Assembly: GCA_019614645.1 (NCBI GenBank)
Contig: JABWDB010000014.1
Span: 310,001-374,000 of the forward strand
Reading direction: 5' to 3'
Source: Stratiolaelaps scimitus
Lineage: Eukaryota; Arthropoda; Arachnida; Mesostigmata; Laelapidae
Length of the DNA: 64,000 nt
Part shown: positions 12,999-25,856 of the stretch, piece after piece
Layout of the letters: every line of letters begins with the position of its first letter
Numbering within the stretch: position 1 is the stretch's first letter
Made by a program: the position numbers and the translations under genes
Notes under the pieces: generated by a model
What the model saw: the letters and a program-made list of their open reading frames with translations, nothing else
What the model was told of the DNA's origin: nothing
Database searches by the model: none

Positions 12999-13046
12999 AT
13001 ACAACTGCATACACGATAGTGGATGTTTCCACACATGCAGTTGTAT
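12999..13046. repeat. Inverted repeat, 12-bp arms
   Basis: ATACAACTGCAT at 12999-13010 is the exact reverse complement of ATGCAGTTGTAT at 13035-13046, with a 24-base loop. An A-run follows the right arm. It could fold as a hairpin, or be a remnant of a small inverted-repeat element; there is no evidence for either. Confidence 0.8.
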
Positions 13047-13451
13047 AAAAAAAAGACAGCTCGCGATCCGTATGAACAGTCCAATAGAGGAAGAGTGGCT
13101 AGCGTTGCTGGAATATGAAATGCTGTTTTAACTAGGTTGTCAAGTATGATAGGTACATAAACTTTATGTGACCGAACTGAGTTTGCTTAATCCACCTTTT
13201 AGGTTTCTTATTGAATATATGTCCAGATTTGACTACTTGCTCAAAACAAAGCGGACGATCATCGTCAAGGCCAATTTTTTATAGAATTCGTGGAATATCT
13301 ATTGCAAAACTCTCTCTCAAGTCTCCGCAGGTTAAATAGAAACTAATTAATCTAGCTCCTAGTAGAGTTCCTAACGTCTGAGGCATAATATGTTACCTAC
13401 CTTCTTGCTAAATTGTGTCATAGCTGTAATATCTTCTCTGCGCAAGGGCTA

Positions 13452-13494
13452 AATCGTCTTAGTAGCAATAAAACAATCGTCTTAGTAGCAATAA
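13452..13494. repeat. Tandem duplication, 23-bp unit
   Basis: The 20-base core AATCGTCTTAGTAGCAATAA occurs at 13452-13471 and again at 13475-13494, giving about 1.9 copies of a 23-bp unit. The perfect match suggests a recent duplication. Confidence 0.9.
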
Positions 13495-15031
13495 TAATAA
13501 CAATCTTCCGATGCTTCACCCGCTGCGCGATAGGATCACTGCAAATTTATTATGTGTTTAGCGAAATCTAAAGGTCTAAATGTGTATTTTGTATGTGTCG
13601 TTTTCGTCATACAATATGTTCTTAAATTCTCTAGAACCCCGATCTATATGAACACCCCCCTATTACAAATGGCGTCTTACGAAATTGCCCAATAGCCAGT
13701 TAGGATTACAACGCATACATAGAACTTCTGAATGGACTAACATTTAGTAATGTCTTCAAAAAATTGGGGCAATGTCCGACCTCAAAAATTGAAGTAATGT
13801 ATATTGCTCATCTGAGGTGCGGCTGATGAGTTAGAACTTTACAAAATTGTTGTGACTCTTATCAAAATAATGGACCTTTAAGAAATGATTAGTTAAATTG
13901 CGGACAGTTGTCCTGGTTATGGCTTCGAATATAAGCCTTTATCTCTAACTAAATATAAACCGATTGAAATATCACACCGTACACCATACATAAGTGAGGA
14001 ACATCAGGCTCTAGGACGTCCAATCTGATCATATATTTTTTGAACTCATGCAGCGGGTGAAATTATCTCACCGTTTGAAATCTAGTCGTGTCAGTTTCTT
14101 CCATACCAACTAGACTCATCGAATTCTCCCGTTTAGACCTCGCGTCCCTGAAATATAGGGCTGGGCACGGAGGGCGAAAGTAGTTAGGTTACAGTTGACG
14201 CATCCTCGTGGTCATTATCCTCGTAGTAATTCCAAAAGGTTCAGAACCGAGGTATTTCATAGGGGGCTGAGAGTCATTCCGAAGAAAAGTTGAGTGGGGA
14301 AATAACTTGATGAACAGCTACGCAATTGTAAACAAGACAAACAGCGCGTTTTAGTTGGGATAACATCGAGCGACACAAGCTATAAAATCCAGAATCCGTT
14401 AGTACACACCTTTAGTACATTGGGAATGCTTCAAAAGGTGTCAGGTCTGCGTATTCGATACTCGGTCAGGCATAATATAAACTTAAAGGGCAAGTTACCA
14501 GCTTAAAAGCTATTTTTGTTCCAGCCTAAGTGGACTAAGTGTATCCTATTGGAGTTAGAGCAGTCAAGCGAAGTGCAGTAGGGACATACTTATTAACTTC
14601 CCTTAACCCTAACTATTATATATCCTTATATGCCTGTAACACTGATGCTCTCCTGCTTGGCATATAATCTCTGTATAGATCCCCACTACATTGACTTTGC
14701 TAACATTGATTCCGATACGATATGGCATAAATTGGATCCAAGTGTAATTACCTGCTCATACTTATGGGTGGGCCGTTCCTGCTGTCCTCGTTACTGGTCG
14801 TGCTTGTTGAGAGGGAGACGGGACCGCAGCGGGATCGTTATTCAAAATTGTGGCAGCCAGCCACCCTTAGAACCCTTCGGAACCCTTCGAAGGCTGGCGA
14901 CACACACCTGTTCTCGAACCCTGGAACACCCCATTGAGGGAAGCTGAGGGATTGGGGGAGGCGAAGATCAGGGGGATGTCGACATCAGGGACCTGGACAC
15001 AGGCGCACATCCACCTCCGAAGGCCAGCATG

Positions 15032-15050
15032 GAGAGAGAGAGAGAGAGAG
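15032..15050. repeat. (GA)n microsatellite
   Basis: Alternating AG/GA run read directly. Confidence 0.9.
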
Positions 15051-17447
15051 TCGGCCGCTTATTTTGGCTGCTCCCAGATTTCTCCTGTTTCGTTCGTTGC
15101 CTCCAGTCGGTGCCTAGCCCGGCCATGGCGTTATTCGTTCTTTTCTTTAGCTTGAAAGAAAACTGAATAGGGGGTGCTGCTGGCCGCCGAATGAAACATC
15201 GCCGGCTTTTTTCCTATTTTACCTCATCTTGTCTCGAGGAGATACCTTCGAGGTGCGGTGGCCCCGTGTATATGTGTGCATGGGTGTGCGCGCCTTTGCC
15301 TGTATGTATGTATGTGAGCGAATGTATAGCGGTTCGTTGCCCCGCTCGCTTGCTAGCATATCTTACGATATTCTTCTCATCTTCCGAAGAGAACCTGTTC
15401 TTTCTGCAGCTTCTTCCGCCTCGCCTTTTCCATGCCAGCCAGTCGGTAGGAAGTTCGTCGGCGTACCAGGTCCCAATTACAGTGGCATTTCCCCCGAGAC
15501 TTCAAGACGTCTGTACTCTTCGCTTCCTGGGATGACTGGGAGACGTGGGGCCCTATAAGTGGGAGTACGAAGGGAGCTGGGGTCGGAGGGGAGTGAAACA
15601 GGAGCACTCATTCCAATGAGCCTGGATGGCGCCAGACCAAGGAAGCATGTCGGTCATCTCAAATCATCTACAGCCTTCATGGTCGTTCTTCGACTATACC
15701 ATCCATGTATGGATGGGGTTGCGACGGCTGGTAAGACAACCACTGTCGCCGCTATCTTTGAATGTATGTAATTGTGTCTAGCTGATAGGTGACCAAACAG
15801 GACTCTGCCAAAATTGTGGAAATGGAGGGGAGCGAGCGTTCGATTGCGAAGTCACTCCTTCAAGGCCTGAAAATATGTTTACCTACTGAGCGAACATAAG
15901 TACACATACCTATATATCTTTATAGATATATAGAGTTTGCAAAAAATTAACTCTATGGTAGGCTGACGAAAATATTATCCATTCAGAGGCGAGGTTTGTG
16001 GATGTTATCTCATGTTCGTTTTTTGTCAACGTTTAGCTAGTGATGCGAATTGAAACGTGTAATATTCCTTGTGCCTTCAACAGAGTAGATACGTATGGCT
16101 CGAAATAGGCCGGCAAGTCCACGCATGGTGCCTGATTTACCTTTTGAATATATACTACAACATTCTCTGTTATAGTTTGGGGCTGTTAGCATCAGGCAGG
16201 GCATTGCCCCATTTGGAGAACCACGAGGATTCTGCGAGGACACCTTATCTTCTCGCAGGACCTGGAACTTTAGCCACGTTTACTACAGAGGTGAGTAACA
16301 AGACCTGCACGAATGATCTACAGCTCACGATAGGCCTCATCGCATCAAGGTTCAATGAGAATAGAATACAAGTATCTGTTCCCAGGTGCGCCATCCTGAA
16401 AATGGCCTCTGATAATACAATTTATATCTAAGGTAGTCAAAAGAACCCCAAAATCATCTTAAATCGATAACTGGGGTGACCTTTGATAAAGTGACCGAGT
16501 GTCATTTTTGAGTGGACCTTGAGTATAGTAGAGCGACGAGGGCATAATAAAGTTAAGAACGACACGAAATTCCATATTACATCTCTGGTACGGTAAACTG
16601 AACTGCCCAACTCTGCAATTTGGGCCCTAGGACATACATTAAACAAGGTCAGAAATGTATATCAAGTAGCCTGAATTACTCGTTGTTCCTGAGCTGATAA
16701 CTGTAGCCATGTGTGCCCACTGTTCCAACACAATTTCATTGCACCTTTATAAGGACTCGAACTTAAAAAAATGCTCTCAAATGAAGATACTACCGTCACC
16801 GACTAATTATCGATGATAGCCAACTAATTATATTTGCGAAATTAGGAAAAAAATATATTGGTTTTCCTCCTCACTATTTTTCAGTTGATACTAACAACTA
16901 TTATTGGTAGTTGATTACGGAAAGCTCATTCATTTGCGGTTACTTTGATACCGCTCGACAGATAATTCGCTAATCCCAAGGCGCGGGAATTGCCCTGGGA
17001 AGTGGAGTTTTTCCGAAGGTTCGTTGTTCCCGGCCGGCACTCAACCTTTCTCCTATTAGACACTTCGCGGCACTTATCCGCATGGTATTACTACGAGCAG
17101 TGTCGGATGGAAAAATCTACCCCTTTCTGAAGCCACGGCTGGATGGAAGTCGATGTTGCGAAGTGCAAAACATCCCAAAGGTCAACTATTTATTTTTCCA
17201 ATATTTCGACCTTTGTCGACATTAATCTCAATTAGGATACACTTTAGATATAGCAATACCTATTGTATTTCGAGTCAGCATTTAGCAATCAAGTCAATGA
17301 AAACACTCCCTTTCATAGATATCAATTTTTTGACACAAAAAGAGTTTGAAAATAGCGTATTGCCAAAATAGATCCCTCAACATTGTGATTTTAACCCCAA
17401 TTATCTACGATGAAATGGATTATTGTTGATATATAGCATAAGAGTAG

Positions 17448-17468
17448 ATATATATATATATATATATA
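17448..17468. repeat. (TA)n microsatellite
   Basis: Alternating T and A over about 20 bases. Confidence 0.9.
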
Positions 17469-19000
17469 CATATCCCCTAAAATGACGTGCCCCAGTGGTT
17501 TACGTACCATTACCATAGCAATCGCATGCCACTCCCTAGGCTATTATGGCATCAACTATAGTGCACCTATAGCACAGGGCGTTATGGGTGTCTAGCATGC
17601 CATACATCCATAGAGACACCTGTGAGCCCCATTGATGATTCGCTATGTGCACAGAATAACTCCAATTTCTAGCAGTTGATTGTTGGCGCGAAAGAGTACA
17701 TTCATGCGAACAACTGGAGGTAAATCACACGAAAATCCAACCAACGGTTGGTGAACAAATCTTATTTTTATCGAAGGTTGTTGAGGCCTATTCGAGGGAC
17801 GTGCTTCAGAGGACCACGAATGCGAAGAAGAAGAAGAAGAACTATAATTGTTCAATGTATATTTCACTCAACCTTTGTTTCAATAATGAAAGAAACTGTG
17901 ACCATGCATGGCAATTATTTGGAATTGATCAGCCAGAAACGACGAAAGAAAGACGAGGATATATAAATATTTTTTTCTATAATTTATAAAGCGGCGAGCG
18001 GCAAATGCTCTGCGCATGAATGGACACCGCCCGGATGTATGAGACAATCATTTGTATGCGAGCAAACTATGTGAGGATGACAGTGGAAGAAAACATCCTC
18101 TTACTCACTAGAACCCCCAGACTCGGTGTTATTGAACCTGTCAACACGCCGCTCTTCAGACAGATGTCGGCTTGACTTTAAGACTTTTTTTTGTTTTTAA
18201 CCTTGGCGCGTGGCAGCCGGCGCACTAACAGAGACAATTATCTGTAAGCGACCCGCCTCCTAGTTCTAAAGATGAGCGAGCCAGGGAGCGGTTGCTCCTT
18301 GGCATGACGACAAATTGAGCGTGTCCCAAGAGCCGGGCACGTGAAGCAGAACCAGGAGAGGAGGATACCATGAAGCACGTATCTAGGCACGCGGAAGCAT
18401 CGAATAGCCAGTTTGCCCATTGACAAGACGTGTCTCAAACCGAATCGAAGGACGACCTTGCGAACAAAATGTTAATCTAAATAGCCTACAACTCGGGCGC
18501 ATAAAATAAAAATCGATTAATCACTCTGAAAGGATGTGTTTTCTGTTATACTTGTGATTAAAATAAACAAGGTAGAGTACCATATTGAAATTGATGAAGG
18601 AGTAACTCCATTACACTGTCTCATCGATACGGTTTGGACCATACAACGACACAACCATGTATCAGCTTATTCATTTAGTTGAAGCACGAAGCTATCTGTA
18701 AATATGCGGATCAAGTGAGTCAGAGCTGGAACGTGATTAGCTCGTCGAGAAGAACTACGATAACGCTTCAAGGACTCGGTTCAGGTTGATATATCACAGT
18801 ATCACAATTAGTATTGATGTGACAATATGCCAATGTCTACACTGAACCACAGCCGACAGCCTGTCTAACTAGACGCCATACACCACAGCTGGCGTTCGAT
18901 ATCTGCCACAAGCACCCTCCCCTGAATGTTCGACAGCGAGGCTACTCGTTACCCTCTGTACATATATATTTCGAACGCCTTTTAGTGAACGACACACGCA

Positions 19001-20700
19001 GGGCACGTCAAGGTTCCGCCGTAGTCTGTTTCAAAGATGAGCTCCCGCTGAGCGGCGCCCACTCTATGAGGCTTCAGCGCGGAGCTTAGTAGCGATAATG
19101 AAATCCTTTAGGAAGCGTAGCGTTTTTATCAGACCATTAATTTTAGCACAACGTATCACACCCGCCGAATCCCATTCATCCGCCCCCCTCCCGCCTCAAA
19201 TATATCCCTCCCCTATGACTAGCTGCTAAGACGGGGGGGGGGGTGTTCGCGCGTTGCGAAAATCTATTCCTCGGCCCTTCCGGCGAACGTTTCTGATATG
19301 ATCGTTCCCTTCTTCCTCCATCGTCAGCAGCGACCAGCTGCTCTTTGGCTTCACTCGCGCGCCACTTCCGAAAGGCTTAGACGATCTAAACCCTTCCCCC
19401 CCGGACTATGCCGTGCGCCATGGACTCTACCATAGATACCGAGTTGCCTTTCGTACAAAAGCAGCTGCAGCGACACTCGTATGATGCCGCGACAAGAGCT
19501 GCTCCACAGCTGCAATTCAACAGTAACGTCTCCCTCCGATGTCGTCGCATTTTTTCTCTCTCTCTCCACCTCTCTCGATCTCTCTCTCTTCCTCTATCAT
19601 TGTCCTTCTCTGTCTTCGCTACTCTTTCTTTCTTTCTCGCGTTTTCTATGATAACGAATGACACACAGCACAGTAGTATAGTAGCCCGCACCCCGAGAAA
19701 ACAGTCGAGACAAACGCAGCAATAGTCGCTAGCGGAACGAAACCAACTCCGACGATGGCGGAACGAACGAACCACATTGAGCAGGACCAAAACATATCGT
19801 GGTAGCAGTAGTAGTAGTAGTGGTAGTAACGCAGATCACACGGCTTCGTCGTACGGCATTTAGTAACGAAAAAGAAGATGGCCAACGATCCTCATACTTG
19901 CTGTGCAAGAAGTCGCCGACGGCACCCGGGTGGATACCGAACAACGCAGCGACAGCCATGGGGAGAGCCCTGTAGCCGCTGACCCGGCTACCAGATCGGC
20001 TGGTGGCGTCTTGGTGGAAATGGTCCGGGCAGTGAGTGGGCTTCGGGTCTTGAGGGGCATTTGTCTCGAGCCTCTGTGGACGACGTCTGTGGTCTCCTTC
20101 GGTCCACAGGCGGTATATATATATATGGAATGGGACCGTTCCAGGGACCCGCCAACGGCAGGGCAGAGAAGGACAGGATCTTCTTTCCGTATCGGTGTCC
20201 GGAGCGAAGCTTGAAAGAGAGCGAGAGAGAGAGAGACAGAGAGAGAGGAGAAGAGAGAGATAGAGACAACAGTCAGGACAAGCGGCGTAGTCGTCGGCAG
20301 CAATCCTTTCCGTCTCCAGCGCCTACGGCTGCCTCCTTCTCTCCGCGCCCCTTTTTACTTCTTCTTTCGTCATAAATCACAACTATCAAAAGCCCTTCTG
20401 ATCCACCGCTGGCCGGTGCTTCTCCTGTCTTCGCTTCTTTCCAGTCAGTCACTTTGAAGGGGCGGCGTGCAGCGCTTCCGCTGCCGCACAACGAAGAAGT
20501 TGCCACGGACGCAGCAACGTTGATCTTCTCCTACACTAGCTGGTTTTTCCTTACCGCGCACCGTAAGTAAAATTTTATCCACCGACTTGCTCCATCTATC
20601 TTCAATCGCCGCCAACAACATCTACCGTCGATCCTTGTCGCCATGCTTGGCAAAAATGAAACGACCTCATAGGAGTCAGAGAGGAGCGGATTCCGGCAGG
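19001..20700. other. Third GC-rich/low-complexity island
   Basis: Contains a G-run (about 19232-19242), a pyrimidine CT tract (19551-19592), an AGT/AGG triplet stretch (about 19803-19828), a short TA run (about 20108-20126) and an imperfect GA tract (20217-20268). Open frames up to 147 codons exist on both strands, but they are low-complexity mirror images of each other. No domain recognised. Confidence 0.45.
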
Positions 20701-22300
20701 GAATGCTGGCCAAATTCAAGTATCGCATACGATTTCCATTATGTTGCTGGCTTCTTTAGGGAAATGCACATAATTCGAATATTTTTAAAAGAGGGAAACA
20801 ATACGTTGTAAAGCCTTCTACGGCTGACTGCAGAGGGCCAGGTAAGCCGATGGGCCAAAAGGAGTCACCACTCTTCATTTGATAATATACATTGTTATGA
20901 AAGCAGTATCATCTCTGTCTCCGAGAAGAATTCTGTTCGAAAAGTTATCATCCGTAGGCATGGCCACATATGGAATCTCCCGACTGGCAATGACCGAGTG
21001 TGTAGTTTATGACGTAGATTTTGCAGAGGTTATTTCTTTCAAAGACACAGAGACTATGATACGTCGGCAGTAATCCAGAGTGGCTTGATATTTAGACAAA
21101 TCGAAGAACCGGTGAAGAAGAGCCTAACATTTCAGTAAGGCAATGGGCGTTCCCCAACACATTAATAAACCAGGCGGATCACATTTGTAATATCTAATTA
21201 CTGTGATCAGCTCCTTTGCATTGCATATTGACCTTTCATAGTGCGGGGAATACTCGGGTCATCATGCGCTGCTTCTCGATGTCCCCTTCAACCACGTTTC
21301 CGTTTCTTAGAGAAGAATAGTTATAGAACGGGCGCAGGTCATTATTATAACCTGAGCCCCCGCCCTGGTCGTGTTAATTAGTTTACGACGTCCACCCTTG
21401 CAGGACACCTGTCACCGACGACTCTCACCTTCATCGCCCACCTGCTAGAATGTAGCAGGAAGTCCATTGCATATGGCACAGCAAGCATTACCAAGATACC
21501 TGTAGCAGAATTACAGGACCAGCCTTGGGCCAGACGGCGGCGCCAGGAGAAGACGTACAATTAGAGCTGGCTGTGATTATGGCTCGCTCATGAAATGAAG
21601 ATGTATGGACGCGTCCCCGCCTTGACAGAGATAACACAATATGCTACCTCTACATCCTTCCTGTAAGCGCTCTTCAAAGCATTAGCCTGATGGGTAAGAC
21701 TGCTTAAAGATTCGAATTTTTCTATTCGGCGTCCGTTCACTTCCGGAGACACTGTGTCATCTGGACAATTCGATTCGCTGCACCCATAGCCCATTCTCGC
21801 TATTCGACAAATGGATGCGACATCTGTCAGCAGATTCAAAGGCTCCATCAATAAGAGAGGAAACGAACTCGTATAGTAGCCGTGAATAGCGGATATACGT
21901 ATGTTATGTACATGGACAAAAGTGTCTTCGAGTGACGCGAGGAGTTATTGACATGACTTGATAGAAAGATCGATAGTACCTCTAACCTGTTTGGACAACT
22001 ACCACGGCGGCACTCAATCTCAAACACAAAGAATAATCGTTGGCTTCTCCGCCACAAGTGATTTGGTCCTTATCATTCAGAATGCTGCATGCTGCACCTA
22101 TACCCTTTCTGGCTCGAGAATACAATAGACTGAATATGAGTGATCTTTACGGAAGTTTGTTCTTCTACCCAAGCGAACTCTGCTTTACACGATGCAGATT
22201 AATTTGGTGAACAGTTATTTTTAGCGAATAAGACTGGCCGAAGGTGGTCACACTCGTTGAACACCACCTGTCATCCATTCTCATTTTTTAGGAATAGCTA
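20701..22300. other. Mixed region, no firm gene
   Basis: Short frames only. A 60-codon frame without Met (about 21376-21560, plus) and a minus-strand frame at 21588-21851 read like decayed protein. The latter has an order (VNGRRIEKFESLSSLT then KDVE) loosely similar to the stretch after the reverse transcriptase domain in some LINEs. The resemblance is too weak to call. Confidence 0.3.
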
Positions 22301-24299
22301 CAAAAATCGATGCCAGCAAGAGAAACGGAACGTGTCGTACGACAGCCTCGATCTACGAGGTCCAGGTGGTGTGGAAGGCGACTGCATCATTCGGGTTCAC
22401 AAAGCCCAACGATTAGGGCTTTGGAGGGGGGGGGGGGATTGGACGCGTCCGCGGTGGACTGTGGGGAACGAATCTTATCGCGACGTGCGCTCAGCCATTT
22501 CGGTCTTCGGAAGCCTTTGTCTGCTGATAAGCTTAGTAGTCGTCGTAGTTGCAGTCGTCGTTTTTACGTGGGAAGACGGACCAACGTCCGGTGCACGACG
22601 ACGCTGGTACTGACCGGTAACAGTGAGTTGAACCGTTAGGCTATAATCCTCCGTAGTGTTCAAGCCGGCGTGACCTTGGCAAGTCTCCAATGGCGATGGT
22701 GGGCTGTCGCGGTTATGAGAAAACATGGTGGAGATGGAACCTCGTATAGGTGGGCTCCCTGTTGTGCTTGTTGTCGTCGTCATTCCAGTTGATATGGCTG
22801 TCGTTGTTGTTCTAAATAGTTGGTGATGCCGCCACTCACTGTTGCGGCTTCTGTACAACAATAGCAGCAGCTGCCTATCCTACACCTCCTTCTTTTCTCC
22901 ATTCCAGAAACATCCCACAGACAGGTTGAACTAGCCTAACCTAGCCTAGTTCAACTCGCCACAGTGGAAGATGGCCAATGTGGAGAAAGCGGCAAGTGTG
23001 TATGTGGGAGTCTGTATGTGTGTGGTCGCGTTCCAGGTAAATGCCAAGATGACGAGAGGAGTGTTTTTGCTTCTCCCGAGAAAAGAACTCTCCCAGTGTC
23101 GACTTCGGCCGTCCGACTAAGACCCTTCCCCCATTCCGCCTTTGCAGAACCTCGTTCCCCTCCGGCCCGTCGTTTGCTGATGGGCTGTCCAGGTGTGCGA
23201 GTCACTCTTGCCGCTGCCGCTCCGGGGTCTTGGCGCAAGCGTGCACTCGGGAGAACCGGCAGGGTCTAGTGAGGTCGGGGTGCTTCGTAGTTACCGGACC
23301 CACTGCTCTGCTCTTATCAAGTGTTATAAGTTCCGGCAAGCAGACGACGCAATATCCGCTTTCTTTCCTAGCGGCGGCAGCGGCAGCAGTGGCGTCTACC
23401 AGGAGAGACCCTACTCTTGCCGTGGCGGTTGTACACGGCTGGCCAGTCTGAAGAGTCTGCTCCAACACCCAAATCGCCCCCGACACGAACACACACACAA
23501 CCAGAGCGGCCTCTCCGGCGGCCAGTGCACTTACGCATGCTCCTGCTGCCATTCGCTGCCCTCAACTGCCGATTCCACCTTCCCAGCGGCCACTCCGACC
23601 CCCGCTCCACTCTCAACGCCGCGGTCTCTTATAAAACTCTCCTCTTCGTTGGGCGTACTGCTAAAGCGGCCAGACGTCCAGGCTGCGTCGCTGCTGCCCC
23701 GGCCGCTACCGCCTCTCTGTCTAATATTATACACTAAAAATATCCACCTTGCTTGCTTGCTCGCTCGCTCGCTTGCCTGCAGTTGCCTACAACCGCCACC
23801 CGCGCCATTGCTTGAGTAGGTACTACTGCAGGTACCCCCCCCTGGCTACCAGTATCTGCCTTTCACTATCGCTTTTTCTCTCGTTGTGCTGTCTCACTCC
23901 CTTGGCCCTCCTCAATAGTCCTCCCTATATGCCTCTCGCCCTGACTCGATCTGGCACGTAACAACGACCTGACCTGAACATGAGCCCACCCCAACAGGCC
24001 CCAAAGTTTCTCTTCGTAGCTTTTACTCCTAACTTCCCAACTCCTCTCTGGTTCCTCTACCGGAGCAAAAAAAAGGCACGGCTGCAGGCGTCGGCAGAGC
24101 AGGCAGGCGAAAATGCCAAACATTAGAAGTCCACGGACACGGCAGCACAGAAACAACTGGCCCTACCATTCTAAACACTGCGGGCGCGCGTATTTCCTTG
24201 CGTTGCTGCAGCTGTTGTTGTTGCTGCTGCTGCTGCATCGGACCAATCTATTCGTTCTGATCAATCAGCGTGCGTCAATTACTATTCCAGCTACTACAG
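22301..24299. other. Fourth GC-rich low-complexity island
   Basis: Contains a G-run (about 22423-22437), a perfect inverted repeat (22925-22955), GCTT/GCTC tetranucleotides (about 23750-23778) and a TTG/CTG run (24211-24236). Frames up to 208 codons (23193-23819) are rich in Ser, Pro, Ala and Cys and overlap other frames on both strands. I read this as non-coding or UTR sequence. Confidence 0.45.
22925..22955. repeat. Perfect 10-bp inverted repeat
   Basis: GTTGAACTAG at 22925-22934 is the reverse complement of CTAGTTCAAC at 22946-22955, with an 11-base spacer made of CCTA-like units. It can form a short hairpin; function unknown. Confidence 0.85.
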
Positions 24300-24375
24300 T
24301 CAGCGCGGTGGCTCGGATGCCTCAGTATCTGGCTGCAAAAAGCCAGAGGCCGCTGGTTCGAGTCCCACGACGTGA
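24300..24375 (+). mobile_element. tRNA-headed SINE-like repeat, copy 1
   Basis: A perfect Pol III B box GGTTCGAGTCC lies at 24355-24365, and an A-box-like GGTGGCTCGGATGCC about 45 bases upstream. Between them CTGGC and GCCAG pair as an anticodon-arm-like stem (about 24330-24347). The ends do not pair as an acceptor stem and no proper anticodon loop forms, so this is a tRNA-derived repeat and not a tRNA gene. A 44-base stretch matches the minus-strand copy at 63065-63145 at 37 of 44 positions. A possible tail with AATAAA occurs near 24418. Confidence 0.6.
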
Positions 24376-25812
24376 CATATAAGAGAACTCAAGCATTGCA
24401 ACAATTGCAGTTCCTTCAATAAACGTTTACCTTTACTAAATTCTCGCTTCAATCGATTGATCAACCTTTGAAGAGGCGATATAGTATCGATAACGGTTCG
24501 ACGCTATAAGGGTGTGTGGCGAATATTGGTCGTCCGATTTTAAAACGAGCTAACTAGCTACAAGTTTTGAACGGTTTGGAAAGGATGGCACCTAAGCTCT
24601 CCCATGGGATTTAACAATTTCATAACACATCTAAAATTCCCATTACTCTCGAAGACTTCTCCACTTAAACCTAATGTACTACAGATCCAACAAGTGGGAC
24701 CTTTACAGCTTGCAAATATATATATATATATATATTTATATGGGCTCGTAACGAATAAGCCACGTATAGAATTTGAATCAACAAGCAGATTATCTATGTG
24801 CTTGTGTATCTTATATTTGAAAAAAATTTAGAGGCCTTGGTATAATTAGACCTTCTGTGATATAACCATATTCAATATTATGATCATAGTTAACATAGTA
24901 ACACACACTTACTTCAGAAATGTCTATGCAACTACTCGTTCAGGATAGAGCAATTAATAATCAGTAAATATGCCTTTGCACCACCCTCCCCCATTGCATT
25001 ATGCAGTTTAATTAATATTGTTGCAACGCAAGGAAGTTGATCGTCTCTTACGTGATGCCAAGCCTAACGCGAGATTTGAGTTGAGTCTTGAGCGCTTTCG
25101 ATACTTTCTGTCCACAACTCTACCACCAATGTGGCCTGCATCCAATGTGGGCAGTGTTCTATGGGAATGATCACTAGGTAAGACAATGTGCCCACCTATC
25201 TATGAACGTATGCTGGGATATGCGATAGAGAGAGAGAGCGAGAGTTGTTGAGCGAGTGTTGGTTGATTTGAAGGAAGGAAGGCTGGGTCAAACGGGGGAG
25301 TAGCTATCAAGTAATAGCTAACTGCTCTACACCTTCGCGGTATCAGGCTATCCGGCGGTGTCGATCAATGGACAGATGTTTAAGGGCGCGTGCAGTTCGT
25401 CTAATGCATAATCTTAACGCATCACTGGGAATCCTGGGGATGGAGAAGAGGGGTGGTATGCTATAGCACCAGGCAGGCTGGTAGCGGTATGGCGGATCTG
25501 CCAGCGGCTCACACTGCTCCAGCGGGTGGATTCTGTCGGCCGCAGGATTCTACCGAGCCGCGAACTCGTTTGTCCGTCCGTCCAAACGTCTGCCCGGCTA
25601 TCTTATTTATATTGATCCCTTTGGGCTATTGGACTAACAGCCAACCCAAGTTTGCCTTCTCTTAGCGGGCACTACGTTGGGATACCCTATGCATGCACAG
25701 GATACATCGAACGAGAGCGAAATGGCTCAAGGGATCGATATTTGAACATGATTAGGATGAACCAACCTCCCACAGCTACTTACTAACTGTATCTTACCGC
25801 CACATATAATTA

Positions 25813-25856
<44 letters not shown>

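Larger units (their letters stand above)
12951..19000. other. Long AT-rich region, no gene seen
   Basis: About 6 kb without a convincing exon or intact element. Visible structure: a hairpin (12999-13046), a 23-bp tandem duplication (13452-13494), a GA tract (15032-15050), a small palindrome (15910-15933) and a TA tract (17448-17468). Open frames of up to 120 codons (e.g. 16069-16431) lack motifs and have chance-like composition. Confidence 0.5.

Noticed and set aside
23193..23819. 208-codon plus ORF
   Set aside because: Low-complexity content with GCTT/GCTC repeat translated at its end and overlapping frames on both strands.
24300..24375. Functional tRNA gene
   Set aside because: Perfect B box, but no acceptor-stem pairing and no valid anticodon loop; treated as a SINE-like repeat.
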